Translations under genes and position numbers: made by a program
Part shown: in pieces, positions 8,962-17,093 of the stretch
How the letters are laid out: each line of letters starts with the position of its first letter
How positions within the stretch are numbered: the first letter of the stretch is position 1
From: Rhizobium halophilum
GTDB taxonomy: Bacteria > Pseudomonadota > Alphaproteobacteria > Rhizobiales > Rhizobiaceae
Direction of reading: 5' to 3'
DNA length: 38,999 nt
NCBI RefSeq assembly: GCF_021648825.1
Contig: NZ_JAKJHS010000015.1
Coordinates: forward strand, 1-38,999
Notes under the pieces: generated by a model
What the model saw: only the letters and a program-made list of their open reading frames with translations
Told to the model about the DNA's origin: nothing
Database searches by the model: none

Positions 8962-9212
8962 TGCGTGCGTGAAACGCAGATGCATGTTTGGCGGCGCAAA
9001 GCTCCTGGTCCTGCTCCCCTCAGATTCACCTATCGTCACCGTTCCTCACATCATGAGGTTCGAGCCTGCCCACTCTCATGGGAGGCGTTGCGCTGACACC
9101 GGACGATTAACATCCTGAGACGCTCAAGAAGCGCATCGGCAATGTGCGACAGAGGCAACTGAAGCCGTCCGACGCTGCCCCTCTTCCGTGTCCGCGACCC
9201 TCTGGCGCAGCT

Positions 9213-11384
9213 TTACGCGGCGATGACACGAGGCTGGTGGTATCCCGACGAAGATGCTTTAACTTGGAACTTCGACAGCAGATCACTCAGCTTCACGCTT
9301 TCTTGGGCAAGGCCTGCACCGGCGGCATTCATCTCCTCAACCATCGCCACGTTCTGTTGGGTTGACTGATCCAGATGATTAACCGCCGTGTTAACCTGTG
9401 CAAGTCCAGCCGACTGCTCGTGTGCGGCCGTCGCGATTGCGTCCATGTGCGCTGTGACGTTCTGGACGAGCTGTTCGATAGCGATCAAACCCTCGCCTGT
9501 GTCGCTGACCAGCTTCACGCCCTCGGACACGGCGGTGGCCGAGTTGGAGATCAGCGTCTTGATCTCTTTTGCGGCGTTGGCGGATCGCTGTGCAAGTTCG
9601 CGCACTTCCTGGGCGACGACCGCAAAACCTCGACCTGCATCCCCCGCACGTGCTGCTTCGACCCCCGCATTGAGCGCGAGGAGGTTCGTCTGGAATGCGA
9701 TCTCGTCGATGACGCTAATGATCTGACCAATCTGGTTCGAGGACTTTTCGATCCGCTCCATCGCGGACACCGCACTCCGCACGACCTGTCCAGACCGATC
9801 GGCGCGAGCTCGTGCATCCCTTGCCACGTCACGAGCTTCGGCAGTCCGCTTCGACGTCGCGACCACGTTGGCGGTAATCTCCTCCAGTGCGGCGGCTGTC
9901 TGCTCCAGTGAAGCGGCCTGTTGCTCCGTTCGCTGCGAGAGATTGTCAGAGGCGTGAGAAATCTCTCGTGACCCACCGGTCACGGTCGATGCCGTCTCAC
10001 CAACGCTCAGCAGCGCATTGCGCAGTTGCCGGACTGAGACGTTGAAGTCTTTACGTAGACCTTCGAACTGCGGTGCTAGCGCGTCTTGGACCTCGCATAG
10101 CATGTCACCGTCGGCAAGGCGACGGAGGCTCGCGGCCAGCGCCCCGGTTGCCTGGTTCAGGCGAGCTTCAGCTTCGGCCTCTGCTTGACGCTGCAGCTCA
10201 GCCCGCTCGGCCTCGGAGCGGCGGCGGCTCGTCTCTGCCTCCGCCTGGAGGGCCTGATTGTGGAGTGCTGCTTCCCTGAACACCTGGACTGAACGTGCCA
10301 TATCGCCGATCTCATCTTTGCGGTCAGCATACGGAATGGCGTCCTGTGTGTTGCCTTCGGCCAGTTGGGACATGCGACTGCTGACCCGACGGATTGAACG
10401 GGAAAGCCACCGCGCGATTGCTACAGACAGTGTGACAGCCGTAATGATGAAGGCCGCGAGCGAGATCAAGGAATATTGCAAAGAGGAATAGGCGTCGTCG
10501 AGCTTGGAAGTGGCATCGGCATGAACCTTCGTCGCCGCCTTGACCAACAAGTCACCGACGTAATTGCGCCGCTCCGCCATTGCCTTCGTCCAGTCGCCCA
10601 AGTCACTGGGAGCCGGTGTGTAGGCAACGCTCTTCATCATTGCGTCCATTTTCTGCTGGATGGCTTGTCCCGTTGGCGACTGCATATATGCGTCTAGTTC
10701 GGCCACCACTGCTGGGCTGACAAATTCTCGGACAAGCTGGCCGTAGATGCGGATCTGGCTTGTCGCCGCGCCCAAACGCGCAAACTCCTCCAGCGAGAGG
10801 GTGCCGTTCTTTACGTACTGCATGCCGATGCGGTTAAGGATGAGGTAGCCCTCGTTGTACTGAAGGAAGGCACTGTAACCGGTGACGCCGTGCAGGAGGT
10901 CGCGGTCCTCCATGATGTTTCCAGAACGCGACGTCAACTGGATTGACGACGCCGAAAGTGGCTGCATGTACAAGAGCGGGGCCATTGCATCGACGGGACC
11001 AGCATCAACCATGGAGCGGAACTCGGCGAGCTTTACGTAACGTTCGTCCAACTTCACCTTGATGTCGGCAAGGAGGTTGTCGCTATATCCCGCTGCAACA
11101 ACTTCATCATAGCTCGTGCTGATCGACCTATAAGCCTCGTCGGTGATCTGACGCATCTGGGGGCGCTGGTCGGCAGAGGACGCGCTTTCGACCGGCAGGG
11201 CGAGCATCATCCGCCCGCCGGCGCTGGCCAAACGTTCGAGAGCCGCCGCTCCAGAAAGCTTCTGGTAGTCGCCATAGGCCTCAAGCGTCAGGATTGCTCC
11301 GAGCGCCGCTACAGCCGTGAGCGGCACAACCGCGAGTACCGTTAGCAGCGCCCGGAAAGAAAGAGACGACAGCAGCCTAGTCAT
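9213..11384 (-). CDS. Methyl-accepting chemotaxis protein with a NIT-like sensor domain
   Basis: The 723-residue receptor has a first membrane helix at about 11-33, an all-helical periplasmic sensor at about 45-295, a second helix at 304-327, a HAMP domain at about 328-380, a coiled segment rich in Ala, Glu and Arg, then a second HAMP-like region at 413-465 and the signalling domain at about 470-700. The hairpin tip [20 protein letters not shown] starts at residue 561 and is canonical for CheA/CheW contact. The periplasmic part ([15 protein letters not shown] through [10 protein letters not shown]) fits the nitrate/nitrite-sensing NIT domain family; the ligand is inferred only by family. The C-terminus VIAA lacks a CheR-docking pentapeptide. 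The ATG at 11384 follows GGGGGA. No chemotaxis operon is nearby, as is common for receptors. Confidence 0.92.
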   Translation of the reverse strand: MTRLLSSLSFRALLTVLAVVPLTAVAALGAILTLEAYGDYQKLSGAAALERLASAGGRMMLALPVESASSADQRPQMRQITDEAYRSISTSYDEVVAAGYSDNLLADIKVKLDERYVKLAEFRSMVDAGPVDAMAPLLYMQPLSASSIQLTSRSGNIMEDRDLLHGVTGYSAFLQYNEGYLILNRIGMQYVKNGTLSLEEFARLGAATSQIRIYGQLVREFVSPAVVAELDAYMQSPTGQAIQQKMDAMMKSVAYTPAPSDLGDWTKAMAERRNYVGDLLVKAATKVHADATSKLDDAYSSLQYSLISLAAFIITAVTLSVAIARWLSRSIRRVSSRMSQLAEGNTQDAIPYADRKDEIGDMARSVQVFREAALHNQALQAEAETSRRRSEAERAELQRQAEAEAEARLNQATGALAASLRRLADGDMLCEVQDALAPQFEGLRKDFNVSVRQLRNALLSVGETASTVTGGSREISHASDNLSQRTEQQAASLEQTAAALEEITANVVATSKRTAEARDVARDARARADRSGQVVRSAVSAMERIEKSSNQIGQIISVIDEIAFQTNLLALNAGVEAARAGDAGRGFAVVAQEVRELAQRSANAAKEIKTLISNSATAVSEGVKLVSDTGEGLIAIEQLVQNVTAHMDAIATAAHEQSAGLAQVNTAVNHLDQSTQQNVAMVEEMNAAGAGLAQESVKLSDLLSKFQVKASSSGYHQPRVIAA

Positions 11385-12118
11385 AGATTATCCCCCACCA
11401 AATCTTCCTCAGCAGCGCGTGCAATAGCCATTCGTCAGCGAGGTTCGAGCGAAGATTAGCCGTAGAGCATTACGGTCTAATTAATGCGTCAGGCAGATCG
11501 CATGCCGCAACGCTGCAACAACAAGAAGACCGTCAAACATCGTTGTCTCTGTTCATCGCAACAAGGCCGGCTCGCAGTGGGAGCTAGCTCCTTTAAGTGC
11601 AACCAACCTACGCTGCGCGGATGAATAAAATGCATCGGCGCCTATGAAAATCAAAAATTCGTCTAATTGCGCTTATGTCGCCTTTAATGCTCTCTCCTAA
11701 AGAGAGCACAGGAGTCTCGGGCACTGATCCCGGTAGTCACATTCGGCTCGACTTTACCGTCGCCGACTTTACGCGGTTCGGAACGACTGGTTTTGAAGCC
11801 GTCCAAGGGGACATTGTTGGTGAAATGCGGATCATTTGCAGCCGCGACCATGGCTCGCTGGAAGACGGCGGTTTGATTACGACAGGATTCGGCCTCAGGG
11901 CGAACGGCTGGCCGGTGTTGTGCCTTTCTGAAGCGGCGATCCGCTCCGCAGGCTGTGAGAGACGCGTTCGTCGCAGCGGCGAGTGACGCTGGCCTTCGTC
12001 AGGGACGCGTGGCGCGTTCATCGCGTGAGACGGTCGCACGGCTTGCCGAAGATGTACGGGAACTTTGAAAGGAAGAGGTTGTTGAATCTCAACCCGTAGC
12101 CATGAGAGAGGCTTTCGG
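11385..12118. other. Gap upstream of the chemoreceptor and the SPW gene
   Basis: The region separates two divergently read genes and should contain both promoters; only the stress-type promoter of the SPW gene (12059-12083) is recognisable. A plus-strand frame at 11675-11986 has no family resemblance. Between about 11945 and 12068 a plus frame reads AVRDAFVAAASDAGLRQGRV and ETVARLAEDVREL before TGA, which looks like a coding tail, but no start or family is identifiable. Confidence 0.4.
12059..12083 (+). promoter_or_regulatory. RpoE2/EcfG-type stress promoter of the SPW gene
   Basis: GGAAC at 12059-12063 and GTT ending at 12083 are 17 bases apart, an exact fit to the GGAAC-N18-TT consensus of the alphaproteobacterial general stress sigma factor. 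It lies 36 bases before the ATG at 12119. Activity is inferred from match and position. Confidence 0.6.
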
Positions 12119-12469
12119 ATGATCGACACCAAGACCCACGGCATTATCGACTACGTTACCGGCGCCCTCCTAATTATTGCGCCCTATCTCCTCGGATTCG
12201 CGAACGGCGGCGTACAGCAGTGGCTCCCCCAAGTAGTGGGTGCCATGATAGTCGTCATGAGCTTGCTGACGAACTACGAGCTCAGTGCCGCCAAGGTGAT
12301 CCCGCTGAAGGCCCACCTCGCGGTTGACGCGCTAGGCGGCGTACTCCTGGCAGCGTCGCCGTGGCTCTTCGGGTTTGCTGACGCCGTCTGGTGGCCCCAC
12401 CTGCTCGTCGGCCTGATGGAGATCATCGTGGCGCTGACGACAAAGCGAGATTACCAGCAGCGGCTCTAA
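12119..12469 (+). CDS. SPW-repeat integral membrane protein
   Basis: The 116-residue protein contains two copies of the SPW repeat. The first is YVTGALLIIAPYLLGFANGG with the following helix WLPQVVGAMIVVMSLLTNYE, and the second is LGGVLLAASPWLFGFAD followed by LLVGLMEIIVALTTKRDY. That makes four membrane helices, each pair holding an (A/S)P(Y/W)L motif. Members are common in rhizobia and are induced in stress and stationary phase, but have no known biochemical role. The start is MIDTKTHGIIDYVTG, typical of the family. An upstream GGAAC-N18-TT promoter supports membership of the general stress regulon. Confidence 0.9.
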   Translation: MIDTKTHGIIDYVTGALLIIAPYLLGFANGGVQQWLPQVVGAMIVVMSLLTNYELSAAKVIPLKAHLAVDALGGVLLAASPWLFGFADAVWWPHLLVGLMEIIVALTTKRDYQQRL

Positions 12470-12549
12470 CGGCAGCTAACAAACGCGCGACGCTGGCGGT
12501 GTTTGCCACGGTCTCTACTCAGATCGCGTCTTCGCATCGCGAGGCGGTA

Positions 12550-12705
12550 TCAGTTGGAAGTATGTTCACCATCGGAGGCAAAGCCGGAGAAGTGGAGCAA
12601 GTACTTCGACTCGAGCGACTTCGGGTTGAACTGCACGAACGTCGCAAGGCCGGATCAGCCGTGCCAGGTGCGTTCAGCAATCGTCTGAATCCCCCTGATC
12701 TTCAT
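12550..12705 (-). pseudogene. Short unknown gene with an in-frame stop
   Basis: On the minus strand, GCAGGAGACACC precedes an ATG at 12705. The frame reads MKIRGIQTIAERTWHG, meets TGA at codon 17, and continues in the same frame as SGLATFVQFNPKSLESKYLL through GFASDGEHTSN to TGA at 12550-12552. The restored 51-residue reading has sensible composition, suggesting one nonsense change (perhaps Trp to stop). I do not recognise the family. The 23 bases covering the ribosome site and start occur again exactly at 16442-16464. Confidence 0.35.
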
Positions 12706-13075
12706 GGTGTCTCCTGCATCCGTTTCGCCGGCTGAACTCAGGCGAGCACTTTCGAGGATGGTGTAGCCATTGGCAAAACTGCCGCCCCGCGGAAATTTCC
12801 AAAAAGGGAGTTTCTGCGCCGTCCAGTACGCTCCTGCGAACATTGGTCGAATGCAGGAACACTCGACACCAAGGGCGTTCAGCTACAGGTGGTGGCGAAG
12901 TTACCTTCAGCGAACGCCAACGAGCCTCCGATAATGGGCTCGCACGGCCTATGCTCGATGAACGCGAACCGGAGCGGAGCGCGTTAGTTCTTCAAATGGT
13001 CTAGCTGATCGCGCGCCGTTCCCGCCTGTGACAAACCGCCGTGAAGCTTGAAGTGCCGAAAACACACGGGAGCGG
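12706..13075. other. Gap without a recognised gene
   Basis: The region lies upstream of the broken small gene at 12550-12705 and downstream of the catalase terminator. Minus-strand frames reach across it (for example 12843 to 12655) but their composition is unconvincing and no motif is seen. On the minus strand GGAAA near 12793 is followed 18 bases later by TT, one base off the stress promoter consensus. Confidence 0.35.
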
Positions 13076-13099
13076 GGTGGCAGCATTCGCGCTGCCACC
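13076..13099 (-). terminator. Hairpin terminator after the manganese catalase gene
   Basis: GGTGGCAGC (13076-13084), a 6-base loop and GCTGCCACC (13091-13099) form a perfect 9-bp GC-rich stem. On the minus strand it begins eight bases after the catalase stop codon, and a T-rich stretch (TGTGTTTT) follows about 10 bases later. Position and structure fit an intrinsic terminator, although the T tract is displaced. Confidence 0.6.
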
Positions 13100-13106
13100 G
13101 GCTGCA

Positions 13107-13985
13107 TCAGGACGACGTTGGTGGCATTGGCTTCTTCGGGGTGCTGTGCAGGCGCGGATCGAGCTGAGCAAGCTCGGTGACCTCTTCGCCAAGCGGCTTC
13201 GGATCGGCAAGATACTCGAACTGCCCCTTGCCGTCTGGCGTCGGACCCTCGGCCCAACGTCCTTCGCGGCTCTCGGTGCCTTCCGAGCAGTTCCAGAACT
13301 GATACGCCACCTGGGACAGCTCCTTCTCCTGGGGGAAGCTCATCGGCGCCGGCGTCTGTTCAAGACCGTCCTCCTCGAGTTCCTTGATTGCCGCCAGCCA
13401 CTGGTTCTGGTGCATGGTGTCGCGCGCGATCAGGAACGACAGCATGTCCCGGACGCCAGGATCGTCTGTCATTTCGTAGAGACGGCAAACCTGCAGCCGC
13501 CCCTGCGATTCTGCCGTGGCGTTGAAGCGGAAATCGGCCAGCAGATTGCCGGAAGAGATGGTATAGCGTGCATTCCAAGGATAGCCGACGCTGTCGGTCG
13601 GAGTCGCCCCCATGCCCGCGACGATCGCATGCTGCGGATTCATGCCGCCGACGATGACGTCTTCTACCCGCGCACCCCCCATGACGGCGCCGATGACGGA
13701 ATCTTTCGCGGCGTCCTCGCGCGCCTCGACCGGAGACGTCTCCAGAAGGCGGGCGATCATTGTGGCTAGCATTTCCACATGCGCGATCTCCTCCGTGCCA
13801 ATGTCGAGGATCATGTCGCGATATTTGGCCGGTGCCCGGCAATTCCAGCCCTGGAACAGGTAGGTCATCATCACGCTGATCTCACCCCACTGCCCGCCGA
13901 GAACCTCCTGCAGCTTCTTGGCGTAAACGGGATCCGGAGCCTCGGGCTTGGCATGATACTGGAACTTGTTCGTTCGAAAGAACAT
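13107..13985 (-). CDS. Manganese catalase
   Basis: This non-heme enzyme converts hydrogen peroxide to water and oxygen with a dimanganese centre. The 292-residue product is full length. The metal ligands are in place relative to the Lactobacillus plantarum enzyme: Glu35 in GGQWGEISVMM, Glu66 and His69 in GTEEIAHVEML, Glu159 in NATAESQGRLQV, and His192 in ARDTMHQNQW. The usual ferritin-like helices surround them, and the C-terminal tail is Pro-rich. No signal peptide is seen, so it is cytoplasmic. The ATG at 13985 has a GAGGAG site. A stress-type promoter lies 38-62 bases upstream and a hairpin terminator follows, so it is a single-gene unit. Peroxide defence fits the neighbouring stress genes. 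Confidence 0.95.
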   Translation of the reverse strand: MFFRTNKFQYHAKPEAPDPVYAKKLQEVLGGQWGEISVMMTYLFQGWNCRAPAKYRDMILDIGTEEIAHVEMLATMIARLLETSPVEAREDAAKDSVIGAVMGGARVEDVIVGGMNPQHAIVAGMGATPTDSVGYPWNARYTISSGNLLADFRFNATAESQGRLQVCRLYEMTDDPGVRDMLSFLIARDTMHQNQWLAAIKELEEDGLEQTPAPMSFPQEKELSQVAYQFWNCSEGTESREGRWAEGPTPDGKGQFEYLADPKPLGEEVTELAQLDPRLHSTPKKPMPPTSS

Positions 13986-14022
13986 GAAATCTCCTCATGG
14001 TTCTAGTGGATTGCACTCCGCG

Positions 14023-14047
14023 AACTGGAGAAGCGTCTCCAAGTTCC
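14023..14047 (-). promoter_or_regulatory. RpoE2/EcfG-type stress promoter of the manganese catalase gene
   Basis: On the minus strand GGAAC (14047-14043) is followed 17 bases later by GTT (14025-14023), matching GGAAC-N18-TT exactly. It ends 37 bases before the catalase start at 13985, a suitable distance. Confidence 0.6.
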
Positions 14048-14148
14048 AAGGACTGCCCGCACGACGGAAGGGGTGCCCGAATTGGATCCGTTCGCCTTGG
14101 AAAGGTCGTTGAACATCCAGCCTGCTCGCCGGCATTCACCGGATCCGC

Positions 14149-14602
14149 ATGGATGTCGACAACCCACTCTTCTGGGACCTGCTGCGGTTTAGTGTCTTCG
14201 GGCTCCTGCCGGCAGCAGTCGGGCTCATGCTGCGCCGGGCGGCACGGGCGGCGAAAAAGGCCACAGCCTCCATTCCCATACCGCGCTGGCCGCGGCGATC
14301 CCTATTGCCGGGCCGGTGGCTGCGCTTCCGGCACCGGACGACGGCACGGTGATGGTAGTGTTCCGCCCCGGCGTTTCGCCAGCACAGGCGATGGCGGGAC
14401 TGACCGCCGCCGAAGGTCGGCTCTTGTGGTCGGATGCCGGCGGAACGGTTTGGGCCGTCGACGTTTCCAAGTGAGGCGATGCCGGCCAGTTCTACGGCCA
14501 CGGGGCGTTGATTGTCAGCAAATCCATCCTGCCGGTCGGGTGCCTCAACTGGACGAAGGTCTTACCCGGCGTAACGGCAAGCCATGACGCTCCATCTCGA
14601 TA
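14149..14602 (+). pseudogene. Small membrane-associated hypothetical protein, broken
   Basis: The start MDVDNPLFWDLLRFSVFGLL includes one membrane helix (LLRFSVFGLLPAAVGLML) and a basic patch. Near 14262 the reading shifts frame and continues as ALAAAIPIAGPVAALPAPDD, then GTVMVVFRPGVSPAQAM and GGTVWAVDVSK, where TGA (about 14472) interrupts. The same frame resumes with GDAGQFYGHGALIVSKSILP and VGCLNWTKV and ends near 14602. I recall similar small rhizobial proteins with this order, but no function. One frameshift and one nonsense codon separate it from an intact gene. Its 3' end overlaps the start of the esterase gene. Confidence 0.5.
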
Positions 14603-15534
14603 AACAGGATATCCGGCAGGCGGAGCGCTTGAACCGGTTCTTGCGCTTCATGCCGCGCTACCGGACCGAGCGCCGCTACAATGCAAGACTTATCCAGGCC
14701 CTCCTGCGCGTTTGGGATCGACTGCCCGGACGAGATTCGTCCGGGCCGGATTTGCGGATCGAAGACCGTCAGGTCGCAATGGGTGTCCGTCCTGTCCGGC
14801 TGAGGCTGATCGTGCCGCGGGACCGCCCGCGCGGTATCTACCTCACCTTCCACGGCGGCGCCTGGGTGATGGGGACGCCGCGCTTGGACGACCCGATCAA
14901 CACCCGAATTGCGCGGGAGTGCCAGGTGGTCGTGGTGAGCGTCGACCATCATCTCGCCCAGGATGACCGGCTGGATCTAGCGATCGCCGATGCTCGACGC
15001 GCCGCAGAATGGACGGCGGGCACGGCGGCAGCATTCGGAGCGGAGCGCATCATCGTCGGTGGTCAGTCGTCCGGGGCACATCTGGCGGCCTGTGCGCTCC
15101 TCCACCTGCGCGCGCTGCAGCCAGCGATCAGGCTTGCCGGCGCGGTACTCTTCTACGGCGCATATGACATGGCCGGGTCGCCCGGCCTTCGGCAGTCGTC
15201 ACCGAAAACACTGCTGATCGACGGACAGGCGGCGTATCGCAACCTGCTGCGGCTGACGCCCGGCCTGACCGATCAGGAACGGCGCGCCCCCCGACTTTCA
15301 CCACTTTACGCCGACCTTGGTGAGCTTCCCCCTGCCCTCTTCATCGCCGGCGAGCTTGACCCTGTCTTCGACGACAGGGTCCGCATGGCGGAGCGGTGGA
15401 ATGAAGCAAACGGCAACGCGGAACTCGTCCGCGTTCCACAAGGGTTACACGGGTTCGACCGCCTGCCGCTTTCGATGGGCGTGAAGGTACACTGCCACGT
15501 GCGCGAGAAGCTGCGGGAATGGTTGGAGGACTAA
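14584..15534 (+). CDS. HSL-family alpha/beta hydrolase (esterase/lipase)
   Basis: The 316-residue enzyme has the hormone-sensitive-lipase family pattern: oxyanion-hole motif HGGAW at residues 90-94, nucleophile elbow GQSSG at 160-164 with Ser162, acid Asp259 in AGELDPVFDD, and base His289 in LHGFD. The usual elbow is GDSAG; here it is GQSSG, a mild variation that keeps the serine. A helical cap precedes the core (residues 1-50). It probably hydrolyses short- to medium-chain esters in the cytoplasm; the natural substrate is unknown. The ribosome site is weak, and translation may once have been coupled to the overlapping upstream gene, now broken. A GGAAC-N18-TT match lies inside that pseudogene (14442-14466), 118 bases upstream. 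Confidence 0.9.
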   Translation: MTLHLDKQDIRQAERLNRFLRFMPRYRTERRYNARLIQALLRVWDRLPGRDSSGPDLRIEDRQVAMGVRPVRLRLIVPRDRPRGIYLTFHGGAWVMGTPRLDDPINTRIARECQVVVVSVDHHLAQDDRLDLAIADARRAAEWTAGTAAAFGAERIIVGGQSSGAHLAACALLHLRALQPAIRLAGAVLFYGAYDMAGSPGLRQSSPKTLLIDGQAAYRNLLRLTPGLTDQERRAPRLSPLYADLGELPPALFIAGELDPVFDDRVRMAERWNEANGNAELVRVPQGLHGFDRLPLSMGVKVHCHVREKLREWLED

Positions 15535-15559
15535 ACGCCGCCGGATCGCCGCTTGGGCT

Positions 15560-15655
15560 ATGGTTGATCGGGTACCGCTGGCACTCGCCCTCGCCCTTAT
15601 CGCTGGCCTGCTTGCCTCCATACCCAATCTCGTCACGACTTGGGTGGGACCCTAA
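15560..15655 (+). CDS. Possible 31-residue membrane peptide
   Basis: ATG at 15560 opens MVDRVPLALALALIAGLLAS and ends with IPNLVTTWVGP. It has one strong hydrophobic helix, starts 25 bases after the esterase stop, and could be co-transcribed with it. The ribosome site is poor, and the peptide may equally be the remains of a larger membrane protein. There is no family assignment. Confidence 0.25.
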   Translation: MVDRVPLALALALIAGLLASIPNLVTTWVGP

Positions 15656-15708
15656 TGCGTTGGTGATGCCCGACGGGGTGCGCCTTCAGCGAAGAGGTGA
15701 TCCTTCCA

Positions 15709-15990
15709 TCAATCCGTCATGTCCGCCTTCACATACGCAAGAAGCGCTTGTCCACCTCGAACAGTTATCTTCTTGATGGCGTCATCGGTTGCTGCTGCTT
15801 TGCGGGCCTTCAATGCGGCGACTATCCTCTTGTGCGGATGCGGCTCCCAGTCAGGCAAGCCACCGTCGTAGAGGTGTGACAAGATCGGGCCACAGCGCAT
15901 CCACAGACCTTCGACAATATCGTAGGTGATGCGCATTCGCCCCAAACGGCCGAGCCCGAGGTGAACTCTGTGTTCAGAACGATATCCCGC
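15709..15990 (-). pseudogene. C-terminal fragment of a GntR-family (FCD) regulator
   Basis: The minus-strand frame ends with RITYDIVEGLWMRCGPILSH, then HKRIVAALKARKAAATDDA and GGQALLAYVKADMTD. This is the last third of an FCD ligand-binding domain of GntR/FadR-type regulators, where the LWxRxGP helix and the H..I..AL.ARD pattern are conserved. The N-terminal winged helix is missing and the part before RITYD is frame-disrupted. It lies head-on against a P450 remnant, so two unrelated broken genes abut here. Non-functional. Confidence 0.65.
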
Positions 15991-15999
15991 CGACGGCGA

Positions 16000-16440
16000 T
16001 CGATGGTGAATGGTCAACCTCAAGCACTGCCAGTGGCCGACCTCCGATCGGAAAGGCCGTCGGCGACGTGCGGGAAGAACAAGAAATCTAAGCTGCCGGC
16101 GGAAGACCTTGCGCGCGTCTTTGCTTTCGACCCTGCCGGAATGGCTACGGTCCGCACCTTGGCTCTGCTCGCCACATATCCTGAGCATCTGGCGGCGGCG
16201 CAAGCGGAGGCGTTAGCCGGCCAGACTGGGCGTCCTCTCACTCGCGGGTGTTTTCTTGAGGCGCTGCGACTTTAGCCAACTACTCCGGCAACCTTGCGAG
16301 AGACGACAACGGAGATGGGTGTTCCCAACGTCGAGGACGAGATCGGCCTCATCATCTTCACGCCGTTCTTCCATAACATGACGCCAACCTGAGTTTTGCC
16401 CACCGTATGGAGCCGTCAATCTGGTTTGACGGTGACGTAA
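16000..16440 (+). pseudogene. Cytochrome P450 C-terminal-half fragment
   Basis: The frame through 16275 contains VFAFDPAGMATVRTLALLAT, the I-helix, followed by HLAAAQAEALAG and CFLEALRL, the K-helix region with its Glu-x-x-Arg pair (E-A-L-R). The next codon is TAG, where Trp is usual; read through, the same frame gives PTTPATLRETTTE and GLIIFTPFFHN, and after a one-base shift NLSFAHRMEPSIWFDGD. The heme-binding cysteine loop that should follow within about 20 residues is missing, as is the N-terminal half. This is an inactive fragment with a nonsense codon, a frameshift and truncation at both ends. The substrate is unknown. Confidence 0.75.
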
Positions 16441-16595
16441 CCTTCATGGTGTCTCCTGCATCCGCTGGCCGATCAGCCAGGCTCGTCTGGATTTGTGGGG
16501 GCGGTATTGACCACCGCTACCGAATGTATCGCATGCGGAGAGCCTTTTACGTAACGTACGCTGGCGGACAGTCCTGTCAAGGCGGCTCGGCCTAA

Positions 16596-16620
16596 GGAAC
16601 ATGGACCCTTTCCAGCGGTT
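16596..16620 (+). promoter_or_regulatory. RpoE2/EcfG-type stress promoter
   Basis: GGAAC at 16596-16600 and GTT ending at 16620 are 17 bases apart, an exact GGAAC-N18-TT match. It lies 22 bases before the ATG at 16643, so the transcript would start close to the GAGGAG ribosome site. Confidence 0.6.
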
Positions 16621-16642
16621 GGCCTGTTGAGGAGACCAGATC

Positions 16643-16987
16643 ATGCCAAGCCGATCACACGACCCGACGCTGAACCCAGCGCAGATCAGAGGTGACATTC
16701 AACAAGGGTTAACTGGAGACAAGAGGCCTGGCTTCGATCCGGCCATGGCACCGCTGGAGACGGATTCCGAGGCTGGCGGCGTGCCGCTGTCGCCCGAGCA
16801 GATCGCCACTGCCACCGACACGCAGAGCACACAGGGATCTCGCTTGAAATCCCGGAACTTTGATGTGGCGATGGGCTCGTCCCCCGGAGGGGTTCTCGAA
16901 CGCAGACCAAGCCTTCCAGCTCTTCTTCCGCTAATCGCTGTCGTCGTGATAGGCGCCGCAATTCTGATCGGGGTGCTATTGCGTTGA
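16643..16987 (+). CDS. Hypothetical tail-anchored small protein
   Basis: The 114-residue product is hydrophilic and probably disordered over residues 1-90 (rich in Pro, Ser, Thr, Asp). It ends in one membrane helix, LPLIAVVVIGAAILIGVLLR, so the bulk should face the cytoplasm from a C-terminal anchor. I do not recognise a named family; similar small proteins occur in rhizobial stress regions. GAGGAGACC precedes the ATG at 16643. The adjacent stress-type promoter is the best clue to its role. It is followed 106 bases later by the NADH dehydrogenase gene. Confidence 0.65.
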   Translation: MPSRSHDPTLNPAQIRGDIQQGLTGDKRPGFDPAMAPLETDSEAGGVPLSPEQIATATDTQSTQGSRLKSRNFDVAMGSSPGGVLERRPSLPALLPLIAVVVIGAAILIGVLLR

Positions 16988-17093
16988 TGCTCGCTCCACT
17001 AAGGCACGCCGTGAACACCGCTCGTCGCGAAACTGAACAGCGTGCACCAGGCCGCCGCCCGGCCGAGCCTGTTACTTGCGAGGAATGCATATA

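Noticed and set aside
11675..11986. Plus-strand frame of 103 codons
   Set aside because: No ribosome site, no family resemblance, unusual composition.
14442..14466. GGAAC-N18-TT match upstream of the esterase gene
   Set aside because: It lies inside the preceding pseudogene, 118 bases from the start, lacks the G of GTT, and such seven-base matches are expected several times by chance.
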